Assembly (NCBI GenBank): GCA_964557845.1
Contig: CAZLBV010000366.1
Coordinates: forward strand, 1-27,525
From: CAZLBV01 sp964557845
Lineage (GTDB): Bacteria > Acidobacteriota > Aminicenantia > Aminicenantales > Aminicenantaceae
DNA length: 27,525 nucleotides
Direction of reading: 5' to 3'
Of the stretch, positions 1-8,186 are shown piece after piece. The translations under genes were made by a program, and so were the position numbers. The notes under the pieces were generated by a model, which saw only the letters and a list, made by a program, of their open reading frames with translations, made no database searches and was not told the origin of the DNA. Each line of letters begins with the position of its first letter. Positions within the stretch are counted from its first letter, which is position 1.

Positions 1-89
1 CCTGAATTATTCATAAAAAATGCAGATGACAACGGATTCACTCGAGGCGTCTTGTGTTTGCACCAACCTCGCCGCTCGAATAATCCAGG
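1..89. repeat. MITE-like element, short copy (A)
   Basis: The two ends form a near-perfect inverted repeat: CCTGAATTATTC at 1-12 and GAATAATCCAGG at 78-89 (one mismatch when one is reverse-complemented). The left 23 bases and right 53 bases closely match the two ends of the longer element at 10528-10782, so this looks like an internally deleted copy. It codes for nothing visible. The left end coincides with the window edge, so it could extend further. Confidence 0.6.
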
Positions 90-136
90 CTAATAGAGGT
101 TCGTGAAATATATCCATTTTATATAGAAAGGTATTT

Positions 137-1225
137 ATGAAGATTATTTCAGCAGTTGGGGCACGGCCGAACTTTATGAAGATCGCACCTATCCATAAGG
201 AATTTATGCGGCATAAAGACCGGGTCACTCATCTTATCTGCCATACAGGACAGCATTTTGATGATAATATGTCTAGAAAATTTTTTGACGATCTAGAAAT
301 ACCCCAGCCTGATTTTTATTTGGGAGTTGGATCTAGATCTCATGCTGAACAAACCGCAAAGATCATGATGTCTTTTGAAAAGATTGTACTTAAGGAAAAA
401 CCAGATCTTGTTATCGTGGTTGGAGATGTTAATTCCACCTTGGCCTGTAGTCTGGTTGCTGTTAAAATAGGTGTAAAAGTTGCCCATGTTGAGGCTGGTC
501 TTCGCAGCTTTGACAGAAGCATGCCGGAAGAGATCAACCGTATGCTTACGGATACGTTATCTGATTTTTTGTTTGTGACCGAAAACAGCGGAATTGTTAA
601 TTTAAAAAAAGAGGGTATTTCTGAGAAGAAAATATTTTTTACCGGTAATGTTATGATCGACAGCCTGCTGTTTTATCTTCCCAAAACAAATAGTTCTAAT
701 GTATTGAAAGATTTCTGTGTTTTTTCTAAAAGCTATGTACTGGTCACCCTTCACCGGCCAAGTAATGTCGATTCTGAAGAACCTTTAGGTAAGATGGTCC
801 AGTTTTTAAACAGTGTGGCTGAGAAAAGAAAAGTGATTTTTCCAATTCATCCCCGGACAATGAAAAATCTTCAAAAATATAAATTTAAGCATAAGTTTGA
901 TGACCGGGTGCTTTTATCCGATCCGGTCGGATACATTGATTTTTTAACACTCATGAAGAATGCAGAGCTGGTGATTACGGACAGCGGAGGGATTCAGGAA
1001 GAAACAACATATTTGGGAATTCCATGTATAACTCTCAGGGATAACACTGAACGGCCTGTGACTGTAGATAAAGGGACAAATCAGGTGGCTGGAACGGATC
1101 TTAAAACTGCCCGGAACTTTGTTTTTCCCATATTAGATGGCAAAACTAAAAAAGGAAAAATTCCTCCTTTATGGGATGGCAAGGCTGCCGGGAGAATCGT
1201 ACAGATAATTTTAGAAAAACTATGA
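137..1225 (+). CDS. wecB: UDP-N-acetylglucosamine 2-epimerase (non-hydrolysing)
   Basis: This 362-residue cytoplasmic enzyme should interconvert UDP-GlcNAc and UDP-ManNAc, supplying ManNAc-type sugars for surface polysaccharide. The sequence shows the family signatures in order: an N-terminal GARPNFMK, HTGQHFDDNMS, VGDVNSTLA, VEAGLRSFDRSMPEEINR, TLHRPSNVD, PIHPRT, and the UDP-binding TDSGGIQEE followed by TLRDNTERPVT. Length is normal for the family. The ATG is preceded by AGAAAGG at a suitable distance. Its stop overlaps the next gene's start as ATGA, so the two are probably translationally coupled. The upstream 136 bases are mostly a MITE-like element, so the promoter may lie outside the window. 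Function is well supported; the exact sugar made downstream is not known. Confidence 0.93.
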   Translation: MKIISAVGARPNFMKIAPIHKEFMRHKDRVTHLICHTGQHFDDNMSRKFFDDLEIPQPDFYLGVGSRSHAEQTAKIMMSFEKIVLKEKPDLVIVVGDVNSTLACSLVAVKIGVKVAHVEAGLRSFDRSMPEEINRMLTDTLSDFLFVTENSGIVNLKKEGISEKKIFFTGNVMIDSLLFYLPKTNSSNVLKDFCVFSKSYVLVTLHRPSNVDSEEPLGKMVQFLNSVAEKRKVIFPIHPRTMKNLQKYKFKHKFDDRVLLSDPVGYIDFLTLMKNAELVITDSGGIQEETTYLGIPCITLRDNTERPVTVDKGTNQVAGTDLKTARNFVFPILDGKTKKGKIPPLWDGKAAGRIVQIILEKL

Positions 1226-2814
1226 ATCCAATTGAACAAATAAACCACAGGAAAGCCCAAAAAAGGGCGGTAAGATTAAAAAAGATTGTTTTTTATCTTT
1301 TTGATTTAGCTTTGTTGGTTATTTCCTTTTTTGCGGCGGTTTATTTAAAAAGACATAATTTTTATCTTAGTGAAGAATATAAAATTTTATTGTTGGTGTT
1401 TGGTATCTCATGGCTTTTGTCATCAGCATTGGGACGGAAAATCAGATGGGATAAACCAAGAACCCTTAGAGAAGGCTTCCAGCCCTTCCTGCGTTCATTT
1501 ACTTATTTGTTGATATTATTTCTGTTTATTCACGTTATTTTCAGGCTGTTTTTTTACTCCCGGTTTATCATTCTGGCTTCTTTGGTAGGCTTTATTATCC
1601 TGGAAGGCCTGGCCTATGCCCTCTATTATCTTATTCGCTATGGCCCCAATGTCCAGTTGATCGAAGAAGAGGAAGCGATAGCAGATAAAAAAGAAGATAG
1701 GGCAAAACTAGATAAAAAGGACCTGCGGATTGATTTTGAGGGTAGAAGGGTTAAAGAACCCTTAAAAGAAAAATTAGAGGCGACTCTTCTTAAAGACCAC
1801 AAAAACATATTTGAGTTTATTAATTCCGTGATTCACTTAGACAGGATCAATGCCAGTGATTCCCTTCTCCTGGATACCAATTCTTCCCAGGGAGTGGAGG
1901 CCGTGCTGCATTCCGGCATGGAATTCATAGGCAATCTGCACATGGTGAATGATATTCAGCGCATAAACAGGTTCTTCATAACGGTCAACCATAAGCTGAA
2001 AGAGGGAGGTTATTCTTTCTGCGTAGCTGAAACTTTAAATCAGAGATTGACACGGCGGTTGGAAAAATACCCCAAATTCATGCGAAGATGTGCTTATTTT
2101 ATTGATTTTTTATGGACCAGGGTTTTTCCTAAGATTCCTTTTTTGAAGAAAATATATTTTATGATACATGGACAAAACCGGCGGATTATTTCTGAAACTG
2201 AACTTTTGGGAAGGCTGTATTACTGCGGATTTAAAGTTGAAAAACAAATGGAGATTGACAACAAGCTGCACTTGATCGTTAAGAAAATCTCAGAGCCGGT
2301 CGTTGATGAAGATCCTTCTTATGGGCCGGTGTTTAAACAAAGGAGGATTGGTCAGGATCACAAGATCATCTACACCTATAAATTCAGGACCATGCATCCT
2401 TTTTCCGAGTATTTGCATGAGTATATGCTGGAGAATTTTGAATTGGACGAAACCGGTAAGGTCAAGAATGATTTCCGGGTCACAAGTTGGGGCCGATTCA
2501 TGCGGCGGTACTGGATCGATGAGCTTCCCATGCTTATAAATCTTCTCCAGGGTGACCTTAAGCTGGTTGGGCTCAGGCCGGTAAGCCAAAGTTTTTTCAA
2601 CATATATCCTGAGGAATTAAAGGTCAAAAGGATGGAAATAAGGCCCGGGCTGGTTCCATCATTATATGCGGATAGGACTAAAACCAAGCAGGATATATTC
2701 GAATCCGAAAAAAAGTATTTGGAGTGGCGTGAAAAACATCCGATCCGGACCGATATTTATTATTTTTTCAAGGTGATGTTTAATATATTTTTTCGGAAGG
2801 CGAGAAGTGCCTAA
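1222..2814 (+). CDS. Membrane sugar-1-phosphate transferase (WbaP/WcaJ-like catalytic domain)
   Basis: The 530-residue product should transfer a sugar-1-phosphate from a nucleotide sugar to undecaprenyl phosphate, the first step of repeat-unit assembly. I chose the ATG at 1222 because it overlaps the wecB stop by four bases; an in-frame ATG 51 bases upstream lies inside wecB. Four hydrophobic segments lie at about residues 20-42, 53-71, 91-112 and 113-141. A soluble middle region (about 180-350) resembles a worn methyltransferase fold (KEGGYSF, then SETELLGRLYYCGF). The C-terminal catalytic domain (about 365-530) has GPVFKQRRIG, YKFRTM, the WIDELP acidic pair D433/E434 and LVGLRPV. The hydrophobic helix that usually sits just before the GPVF motif is missing here, so the layout is not the standard PglC or WcaJ one. 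The substrate sugar cannot be read from the sequence. Confidence 0.85.
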   Translation: MNPIEQINHRKAQKRAVRLKKIVFYLFDLALLVISFFAAVYLKRHNFYLSEEYKILLLVFGISWLLSSALGRKIRWDKPRTLREGFQPFLRSFTYLLILFLFIHVIFRLFFYSRFIILASLVGFIILEGLAYALYYLIRYGPNVQLIEEEEAIADKKEDRAKLDKKDLRIDFEGRRVKEPLKEKLEATLLKDHKNIFEFINSVIHLDRINASDSLLLDTNSSQGVEAVLHSGMEFIGNLHMVNDIQRINRFFITVNHKLKEGGYSFCVAETLNQRLTRRLEKYPKFMRRCAYFIDFLWTRVFPKIPFLKKIYFMIHGQNRRIISETELLGRLYYCGFKVEKQMEIDNKLHLIVKKISEPVVDEDPSYGPVFKQRRIGQDHKIIYTYKFRTMHPFSEYLHEYMLENFELDETGKVKNDFRVTSWGRFMRRYWIDELPMLINLLQGDLKLVGLRPVSQSFFNIYPEELKVKRMEIRPGLVPSLYADRTKTKQDIFESEKKYLEWREKHPIRTDIYYFFKVMFNIFFRKARSA

Positions 2815-2968
2815 AAACCAGGAGCCAGGAGAAAACCTTAAATCCGAAATCCGAAGCACGAAATCCGAAACAAATTCAAAATCCGAATGTTCAAAATTCG
2901 AAATGTTTCCCATCCACTCATTTACTTATACACTCATACACTCATCCACTTATACACCCATCTACTTT
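2815..2968 (+). repeat. Composite low-complexity repeat, copy 1 (forward)
   Basis: Three modules follow each other. The first is a purine-rich module (CAGGAGCCAGGAGAAAA). The second is built from CGAAATC and CGAAGCA units, ending in AAATTC. The third is a pyrimidine-rich module of CCACTCAT and TTATACACTCAT units. The modules recur in the same order at several other gaps. Short reading frames that cross this stretch are chance products of the repeat. Confidence 0.85.
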
Positions 2969-3036
2969 AACTGTTTGCGGATTGGAAATTATTTGGTAAT
3001 ATTAATAGCTTAAGTAATCCAGAATAGTAAAAAGTA

Positions 3037-4296
3037 ATGATGAAAAGATATTTAATTTTAATTTTGATCGCAGCAATATGCGGTTCGGGTGTTATGGGAC
3101 AGTCGTATTTTACCTTTAGTTCTGAGATGAGCGGGATTGCGGAGAGGACGAGATTTAAGATCGGGCCATTCAGGCTGTATCCAACCTTTAGCATCAGAAA
3201 TATTGGTTATGATGATAATGTGTATTACCGGCGTGAGCAAGATGATCCAATTTCTGATTACACAACAACTCTTTCTCCATCTATTCAGGTCAATGTTCTC
3301 TTTCGTAATTATCTGATTTTATCATTCACAGAAAATCCCGCATATTTGTTTTATTTTAAACAAACCAGGGAAAGAAGCTGGAATAACAGCCTGTCTTCCC
3401 AATTTAAACTTCTGCTTTTTAATAGATTTGTGCTGACCGGCAGCTATGGTCACAGCAATAGAAAAATGCGTACAACAAGTGAGTTTTCTGCCCGGGTTCG
3501 AACCATTAACAATAGCTATAGAATCGGTCTTTATTATGAAACGCCCAGGCAAACCGCTTTAGGATTGAGTGTTTCTTCTGGGAGAATGACTTTTGGTAAT
3601 GACTCTCTTCCAGATAAAAATGTTTCGTTCTACAGTTCATTAAGCCGGAGATCAACATCAGGAGAATTTGAATTTTACTACCGGATATTCTCTGAGAGCT
3701 CGCTTTTTATGAATTTGGGTTATTCTGAGTATAATTTTATTGACCCGGGCTATCGATGGAGAGATGCCCATTCTTATCATTATGATCTAGGAATACGATT
3801 TCCTTTAATGGGACGAATGCAGGGATTGTTATCTGTCGGATATAGAAAAATGGTACCGGAAGAGGAAGGAAGGAAAAGTTTCTCCGGATTTAGAGGAAAC
3901 GGTGAAATTGAGTATAGGTTTAAACGCTTTCGTTTACGGCTGTCATATGGAAGAGACAGCCAGTTTTCTTATTTTACAGATACAGTATATTTTACTGAAC
4001 AAAGAATAGGATCAGGAATTTCCTTTTATTTGACCAGGTTTTTAAGGCTTAGTTATGATATAAGATATGGAGAGAATCAATATCCAGAATCAGTAGACAT
4101 CACACTGCCGGGAGGCAGTACATTTGGATTGGGGCGAAAAGATATTCACCGCATGCACACGTTTGGTTTTGCTTTCCGTGTGTATGGAAGCACAGGGATA
4201 GGTTTTGATATCGATTGGTGGGAGAGAACTTCTAATTATTATCTGGAGATTAGGGATAGGTATTTCATAGGAGTTTCAATTGTCCAAGACTTCTAG
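3037..4296 (+). CDS. Outer-membrane beta-barrel protein
   Basis: The 419-residue product begins with a signal peptide (basic start, hydrophobic core, probable cleavage near VMGQS at residues 19-23). The rest is rich in alternating polar and aromatic residues typical of amphipathic beta-strands, with recurring motifs such as RLYPTFSIRNIGYDDN, and it ends in VQDF, a C-terminal Phe being common for barrel insertion. It resembles the outer-membrane beta-barrel proteins often coded in exopolysaccharide loci (PF10082-like, EpsL-like); I recall this from the pattern and cannot search it. A role in moving polysaccharide across the outer membrane is an inference from context. There are two adjacent ATG codons (3037 and 3040) and either may start it. 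The stop TAG lies within the end of a repeat element (see 4293-4356). Confidence 0.75.
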   Translation: MMKRYLILILIAAICGSGVMGQSYFTFSSEMSGIAERTRFKIGPFRLYPTFSIRNIGYDDNVYYRREQDDPISDYTTTLSPSIQVNVLFRNYLILSFTENPAYLFYFKQTRERSWNNSLSSQFKLLLFNRFVLTGSYGHSNRKMRTTSEFSARVRTINNSYRIGLYYETPRQTALGLSVSSGRMTFGNDSLPDKNVSFYSSLSRRSTSGEFEFYYRIFSESSLFMNLGYSEYNFIDPGYRWRDAHSYHYDLGIRFPLMGRMQGLLSVGYRKMVPEEEGRKSFSGFRGNGEIEYRFKRFRLRLSYGRDSQFSYFTDTVYFTEQRIGSGISFYLTRFLRLSYDIRYGENQYPESVDITLPGGSTFGLGRKDIHRMHTFGFAFRVYGSTGIGFDIDWWERTSNYYLEIRDRYFIGVSIVQDF

Positions 4297-4356
4297 GCTG
4301 AGCTATTCACGCGCCGATCTCAGCACAAACACTTCACTGCCCTGAATTCGCGGTAT
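4293..4356. repeat. MITE-like element fragment (B)
   Basis: The stretch starts with CTAGGCT, three extra bases, then CTATTCACG. This is the reverse complement of the right end of the element at 10528-10782, with a 3-base insertion. It continues with about 47 bases (4310-4356) nearly identical to 10672-10718 inside that element (CGATCTCAGCACAAA, then TTCGCGGTA). It is therefore a truncated, rearranged copy. It supplies the TAG stop of the barrel gene. Confidence 0.65.
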
Positions 4357-4370
4357 TACATGGAGATTTA

Positions 4371-4470
4371 AAAGCAGAAGATAGAAGATAGGAGATAGAA
4401 GAAAAAACAAGGGGCAGGAGATAGAAGGAAAGCATTAAATCCGAAATTCGAAGCACGAAATCCGAAACAT
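4371..4470 (+). repeat. Composite low-complexity repeat, copy 2 (forward), in a 307-base gap
   Basis: Purine-rich AGAAGATAGGAGATAGAAG units are followed by the CCGAAATTCGAAGCACGAAA module; the pyrimidine-rich module is missing. The rest of the gap 4297-4603 holds a MITE-like fragment at its left end and AT-rich sequence near 4480-4600 with a TATAAT at 4566-4571. No convincing -35 box sits at the right distance from that TATAAT, so I do not call a promoter there. Confidence 0.8.
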
Positions 4471-4603
4471 GTAATGATTTTATAAGAAATTTGTATGGTG
4501 GTACTTCAAAATTTTAGATAAAAATGCTATGTTCAATATTTGCGGGTGAGAATGGTCGATAGATTTATAATAAAGAAAGAATTTATCTAGGAAAGAAGAA
4601 AGT

Positions 4604-6307
4604 ATGAAATATAAAATTAAAATAACCAAGGGTAAAGGGATGGAAAAAAACACAAATATAAAAACGAGTGGAGAAATGACTCCCGAGAAAAAGCGGAAAA
4701 TGGAAGAATTAGCTGCTTTGAGAAAACGAGTTGAACAAGGCGAAGAAAGCGAAGGCGGTGAAGAAACGGAGTCAGAAGAACCGGAGCGGGAACAAGAAAA
4801 AAGGCCTCCGCCTCTGCCTGGACTAAAAGAAACATCCTCTCTTTCAGAGAAGATAAAGCCAAGTCCAGTAAAAGTAAAAGCCGCGGAAAAAAGCGAACCA
4901 CCACTTAAGATCATCGAATGGGGAATTTTAGGCCTTTTAGTCTGGACACCTTTGGTGGCCGGGTCTGTCAGTGACTGGGCCGTTCTTATCATCCAGTTGT
5001 CTGTCTTGTTTATGGCTGCTGCCTATATTTGGATGAAAGATAAGCCCGGGCCGCCTGAGTATCTTCAGGAATCGATAAAATGGAGAAAATATTTCTTTTA
5101 TGGATTAGTCTTGCTGCTGGCCTTCCAGATCATCCCTCTTCCTAAATTCCTGGTTAAAATCTTATCCCCCAACACCTATGCGCTCAAGAGTCAATATGTC
5201 CCGGATTTTTCCCAGATCAAGTTTTTAGGCCTTTCAGTTATTCCCTCGCATACGATAAAAATGGGACTGCAGTTTCTGGCTTATATCCTTTTCGGGTTCT
5301 TAATCTTAAAGACCATAACCAAGCGAAAGCAGATCCTACGCCTCTTTTATGTCATTGTTGGGATGGGTGTGTTTCAAGCATTTTATGGATTATTCGAATT
5401 ATACAATCCCAATCCCCGGATATTATTTTATGAAAAAGTTCACGGCCTGGATACTGTATCCGGCACTTTTGTAAACCGCAATCATTTATCCGGTTATTTA
5501 GAAATGGCTATTCCCATTGCCATTGGACTTATCCTGTCACGGATCGATCTGTTTCCAAAGGGCAAATTAAAGCTCAGGGAGCGGATCGTGCGGCTCTCTG
5601 AAAAAGGGCTTGCTAAGAATCTTTTACTCGCCGGCGGTATTCTTATCATGGCCATAGGGATTGTTTTATCCAAATCCCGGTCCGGTGTTTTTCTGTTGAT
5701 ATTTGCTTTTTTGCTGTTTTTAGAACTGGCAGTACTTTTTCTTAGAGAAGCCCGTTACCGGCAGATATGGACCAAACGCTTTTTACAGATCATGTTTCTG
5801 GGGATTACTCTGCTTTCTCTTTATGTGGGAATCGAGGCCACGTTAGAGCGATTTGCTTTGGATGAAGTTCAGAAATCAAACCGGCCCCTGGTTTGGGCCA
5901 ATACCATGGAGATTACCCGTGATTTTCCTTTGTTTGGCAGCGGTTTGGGGACGTTTAATGCGGTTTATCCTGCCTATGAGATAAGAAGTCACAGCGGGCA
6001 TTATACTCATGCCCATAACGACTATCTGGAATATCTGGCAGAGCTGGGGATCATGGGTATGGTATGTTTACTGGGAGGAATATTATTCTTATTATACACC
6101 ACCTTCCGGGTATGGCGGGACCGCCGGCATCCAGAGGTTAAAGGTTTGGTGATGGGCGGGGTGGTAGCTGTGATCTGTATGCTGATCCATTCCATTGCCG
6201 ATTTCAACCTGCATATCCCGGCCAATATGCTGCTGTTTACAGCGGTTTTGACTTTGACCTATAATACTGCTTTTTATAAGTTTTTAAAGCCTTCGAATTC
6301 TAGATAA
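4604..6307 (+). CDS. O-antigen ligase/polymerase family membrane protein (Wzy/WaaL superfamily)
   Basis: The 567-residue product has a charged N-terminal region (about 1-100, rich in Glu and Lys, low complexity) followed by about ten or more hydrophobic segments. Family signatures include NRNHLSGYLEMAIPIAIGL, SKSRSGVFLL, and the periplasmic-loop pattern RPLVWANTMEITRDFPLFG with GSGLGTF and HAHNDYLEYLAELGIMG, typical of the Wzy_C domain (PF04932). Members polymerise or ligate polysaccharide repeat units at the periplasmic face. The TPR gene starts 14 bases downstream and the two probably act together. The start may be ATG 4604 (after GGAAAGAAG) or ATG 4640 (after AAGGGTAAAGGG). Polymerase versus ligase cannot be decided from sequence; the locus context favours a polymerase. 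Confidence 0.85.
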   Translation: MKYKIKITKGKGMEKNTNIKTSGEMTPEKKRKMEELAALRKRVEQGEESEGGEETESEEPEREQEKRPPPLPGLKETSSLSEKIKPSPVKVKAAEKSEPPLKIIEWGILGLLVWTPLVAGSVSDWAVLIIQLSVLFMAAAYIWMKDKPGPPEYLQESIKWRKYFFYGLVLLLAFQIIPLPKFLVKILSPNTYALKSQYVPDFSQIKFLGLSVIPSHTIKMGLQFLAYILFGFLILKTITKRKQILRLFYVIVGMGVFQAFYGLFELYNPNPRILFYEKVHGLDTVSGTFVNRNHLSGYLEMAIPIAIGLILSRIDLFPKGKLKLRERIVRLSEKGLAKNLLLAGGILIMAIGIVLSKSRSGVFLLIFAFLLFLELAVLFLREARYRQIWTKRFLQIMFLGITLLSLYVGIEATLERFALDEVQKSNRPLVWANTMEITRDFPLFGSGLGTFNAVYPAYEIRSHSGHYTHAHNDYLEYLAELGIMGMVCLLGGILFLLYTTFRVWRDRRHPEVKGLVMGGVVAVICMLIHSIADFNLHIPANMLLFTAVLTLTYNTAFYKFLKPSNSR

Positions 6308-6321
6308 GGGATAGATAAACC

Positions 6322-8007
6322 ATGTCGAGTTTAATGCGTTATTTAATAACAATTTTCTTAGTAGGAGCAGCCGTTGCCTGTGTTGTGATCTTCGGAAGTG
6401 AATATTTTTACAATCAAAGCCTGAATGAAGATGAAGAGGAGCAGCAGATAGTACTTTTGGAGCGGGCTAAAAAACTTAATTGGGGCAATGATAAGGTATA
6501 TGCGGAGCTGGGGAAAATATACTTTGATCTGGGAGTGGAAAGCCTGGGACGTGATGAGGATGCCTCAGATTTTCTTAAAAAATCAGTTGATTATTTTGCC
6601 CAGGCCCTCAAAATCAATCCTTTTAATCATATCTATCAGTTAAATTATTCCCAAAGCCTTCAGTATTGGGAGACTTATACCGGAAGCGCTCCGACACAGG
6701 AGAATATTCTGGAAAGATATAAAAAGGCTGCTGCCCTTTCCGGAGATAATATTGATGTTTTATATGAAACCAGTAAAGTTTTGATGACGCAGTGGAAAGA
6801 TATATCTCCGGATGAAAGACAGTATATGATCAATGTATTACAGGGAATATTAGAGGGAAGAAGAACCGACCGCTTGCATGAACTGCTGAATATTTGGGCC
6901 TTGAATTCCGGAGACTATGAAGTGATGTCTCAGATCATCCCGGATAATTCTAATTCTCTGAAACGTTATGCCAAATTCTTAGGGGAAAGATCCTTATCCC
7001 TGGAGGAAAGAAGAAAAGTTTTAGCCAGGGCAGAATATTTGGATTTTATAGAGGCAAGACAAGAACATGGATTGGGCGAGAGCAGCCTGGACTTTTTTCG
7101 CATTGAGGAAGCCCAAAAACATCTGGGGGCATGCCGGAGGCTGCTGAAGAATATTAAATTTTATCAGGATTTAAGCGGAAATGAATATATCGACCAAAAA
7201 GAATATCAATCCCTGTGGTATTTAAGCGGGTTGAATTCAGCCAAAGCAAAACTGGAATCTGGAGCAGGGTTAAAAGAGGTGGAACAAGACATCCTGGATT
7301 ATGTTGGTTTTGAAGGCAGTGTGCCGGAGCTGGACAGGCTTAAGTCTTATCTCCAGGCTAAAGGTGTGATCGAAAAATCTCCTGAAGATAGTTTTAACGA
7401 CCTCGATAAGACCGCGTTTCATCTCACTTTATTGTTCCGTCAAAACCGCTACCGGGATATTATCCGGGTGGGAAAGACCATTGAGCAGAGCCTGGTGGTA
7501 CCGGAAGAAAAAAAAGATGCGTTTGTGAAAATTTTACTTTTGGTGGGAGATTCATATCGTAAAACCGATTATGTCTATAATGCCCTGGAGATGTACCAGA
7601 AAGCCTATGAGCTGGATGGGTCCAACCTGAGGGTGCTGGATAGCCTGCGCCAGAACTATGAATGGTTAAATAGGGCAGAGGATGTAAAGAGGATTGAACA
7701 GGAGATCGAATCACTGCTGGCAGATAAAAGAATGGACCTGTCTTCGCGAAAAATTGCTAAGGGGAGAGATTTCACCCAGCGAATGCTGCTGAAAGGAGAT
7801 AGAGTGAACATAACTCTTGCCTTTGATTGGGGGCAGCAGGCGAAACCGCCTTTAGTCAGCATTCTTTTCAATGGGAGGCTGAAGTGGGAAGACTATTTGG
7901 ACTCTCCGGAAGTGACCGTGGTGTGTGATTCCGAGATGGGGATGAATTCTGTGACTGTTTCGCCGGTAAATAGTGAGGTTGTGCTGGAGGCGGTGGAGTG
8001 GGAATAA
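6322..8007 (+). CDS. Membrane-anchored TPR protein, probable partner of the polymerase
   Basis: The 561-residue product has one N-terminal membrane segment (about residues 6-25). Helical repeats follow, including the tetratricopeptide-like units VYAELGKIYFDLG with DYFAQALKINPFN, and KILLLVGDSYRKTDYVYNALEMYQKAYELDGSN. The last 70 residues or so look beta-rich (VNITLAFDWG, VSILFNGRLKW, EVVLEAVEWE) and may be a small sandwich domain. It starts 14 bases after the polymerase stop, so the two form an operon. TPR proteins commonly serve as scaffolds for polysaccharide synthesis complexes. The ribosome site is weak (AAGGG about 11 bases upstream), which fits coupling to the gene before it. The specific role is inferred from position. 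Confidence 0.75.
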   Translation: MSSLMRYLITIFLVGAAVACVVIFGSEYFYNQSLNEDEEEQQIVLLERAKKLNWGNDKVYAELGKIYFDLGVESLGRDEDASDFLKKSVDYFAQALKINPFNHIYQLNYSQSLQYWETYTGSAPTQENILERYKKAAALSGDNIDVLYETSKVLMTQWKDISPDERQYMINVLQGILEGRRTDRLHELLNIWALNSGDYEVMSQIIPDNSNSLKRYAKFLGERSLSLEERRKVLARAEYLDFIEARQEHGLGESSLDFFRIEEAQKHLGACRRLLKNIKFYQDLSGNEYIDQKEYQSLWYLSGLNSAKAKLESGAGLKEVEQDILDYVGFEGSVPELDRLKSYLQAKGVIEKSPEDSFNDLDKTAFHLTLLFRQNRYRDIIRVGKTIEQSLVVPEEKKDAFVKILLLVGDSYRKTDYVYNALEMYQKAYELDGSNLRVLDSLRQNYEWLNRAEDVKRIEQEIESLLADKRMDLSSRKIAKGRDFTQRMLLKGDRVNITLAFDWGQQAKPPLVSILFNGRLKWEDYLDSPEVTVVCDSEMGMNSVTVSPVNSEVVLEAVEWE

Positions 8008-8008
8008 A

Positions 8009-8065
8009 GCAGAAGATAGGAGATAGAAGAAAAAAAAACTTGAAAAAAAAATAGGGGATAGTATA
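8009..8065 (+). repeat. Composite low-complexity repeat, copy 3 (short, forward)
   Basis: Only the purine-rich module is present (AGAAGATAGGAGATAGAAGA plus A-rich sequence). It lies directly after the TPR stop codon. Confidence 0.7.
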
Positions 8066-8133
8066 TAAGAGTCGCATGTAAAAGGAGAGTAAATAAATAT
8101 TTGGTTTCCTATAGAAAAAGTCATATTTATTAC

Positions 8134-8162
8134 TTGACATAGTGTAAATTTTTTAATATAAA
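8134..8162 (+). promoter_or_regulatory. Sigma-70-type promoter
   Basis: A perfect -35 box TTGACA (8134-8139) is separated by exactly 17 bases from TATAAA (8157-8162). A strong ribosome site GAGGAGGAG (8175-8183) and the ATG at 8187 follow. With the terminator at 9033-9061 this makes the next gene a one-gene unit inside the polysaccharide locus. Confidence 0.8.
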
Positions 8163-8186
8163 TCTCTTAGGAACGAGGAGGAGATT

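Noticed and set aside
2807..3013. A 68-codon reading frame between the transferase and barrel genes
   Set aside because: It is translated low-complexity repeat (SETNSKSE, then THSFTYTLIHSSTYTPI) and would change with every repeat copy.
4539..4571. TTTGCG and TATAAT as a promoter for the polymerase gene
   Set aside because: The spacing is about 21 bases and the -35 box is poor; no better pair was found.
4480..4992. A 170-codon minus-strand reading frame opposite the polymerase gene start
   Set aside because: It lies antisense to the Glu/Lys-rich start of a well-supported gene; its Ser/Phe-rich product mirrors that base composition and has no ribosome site.
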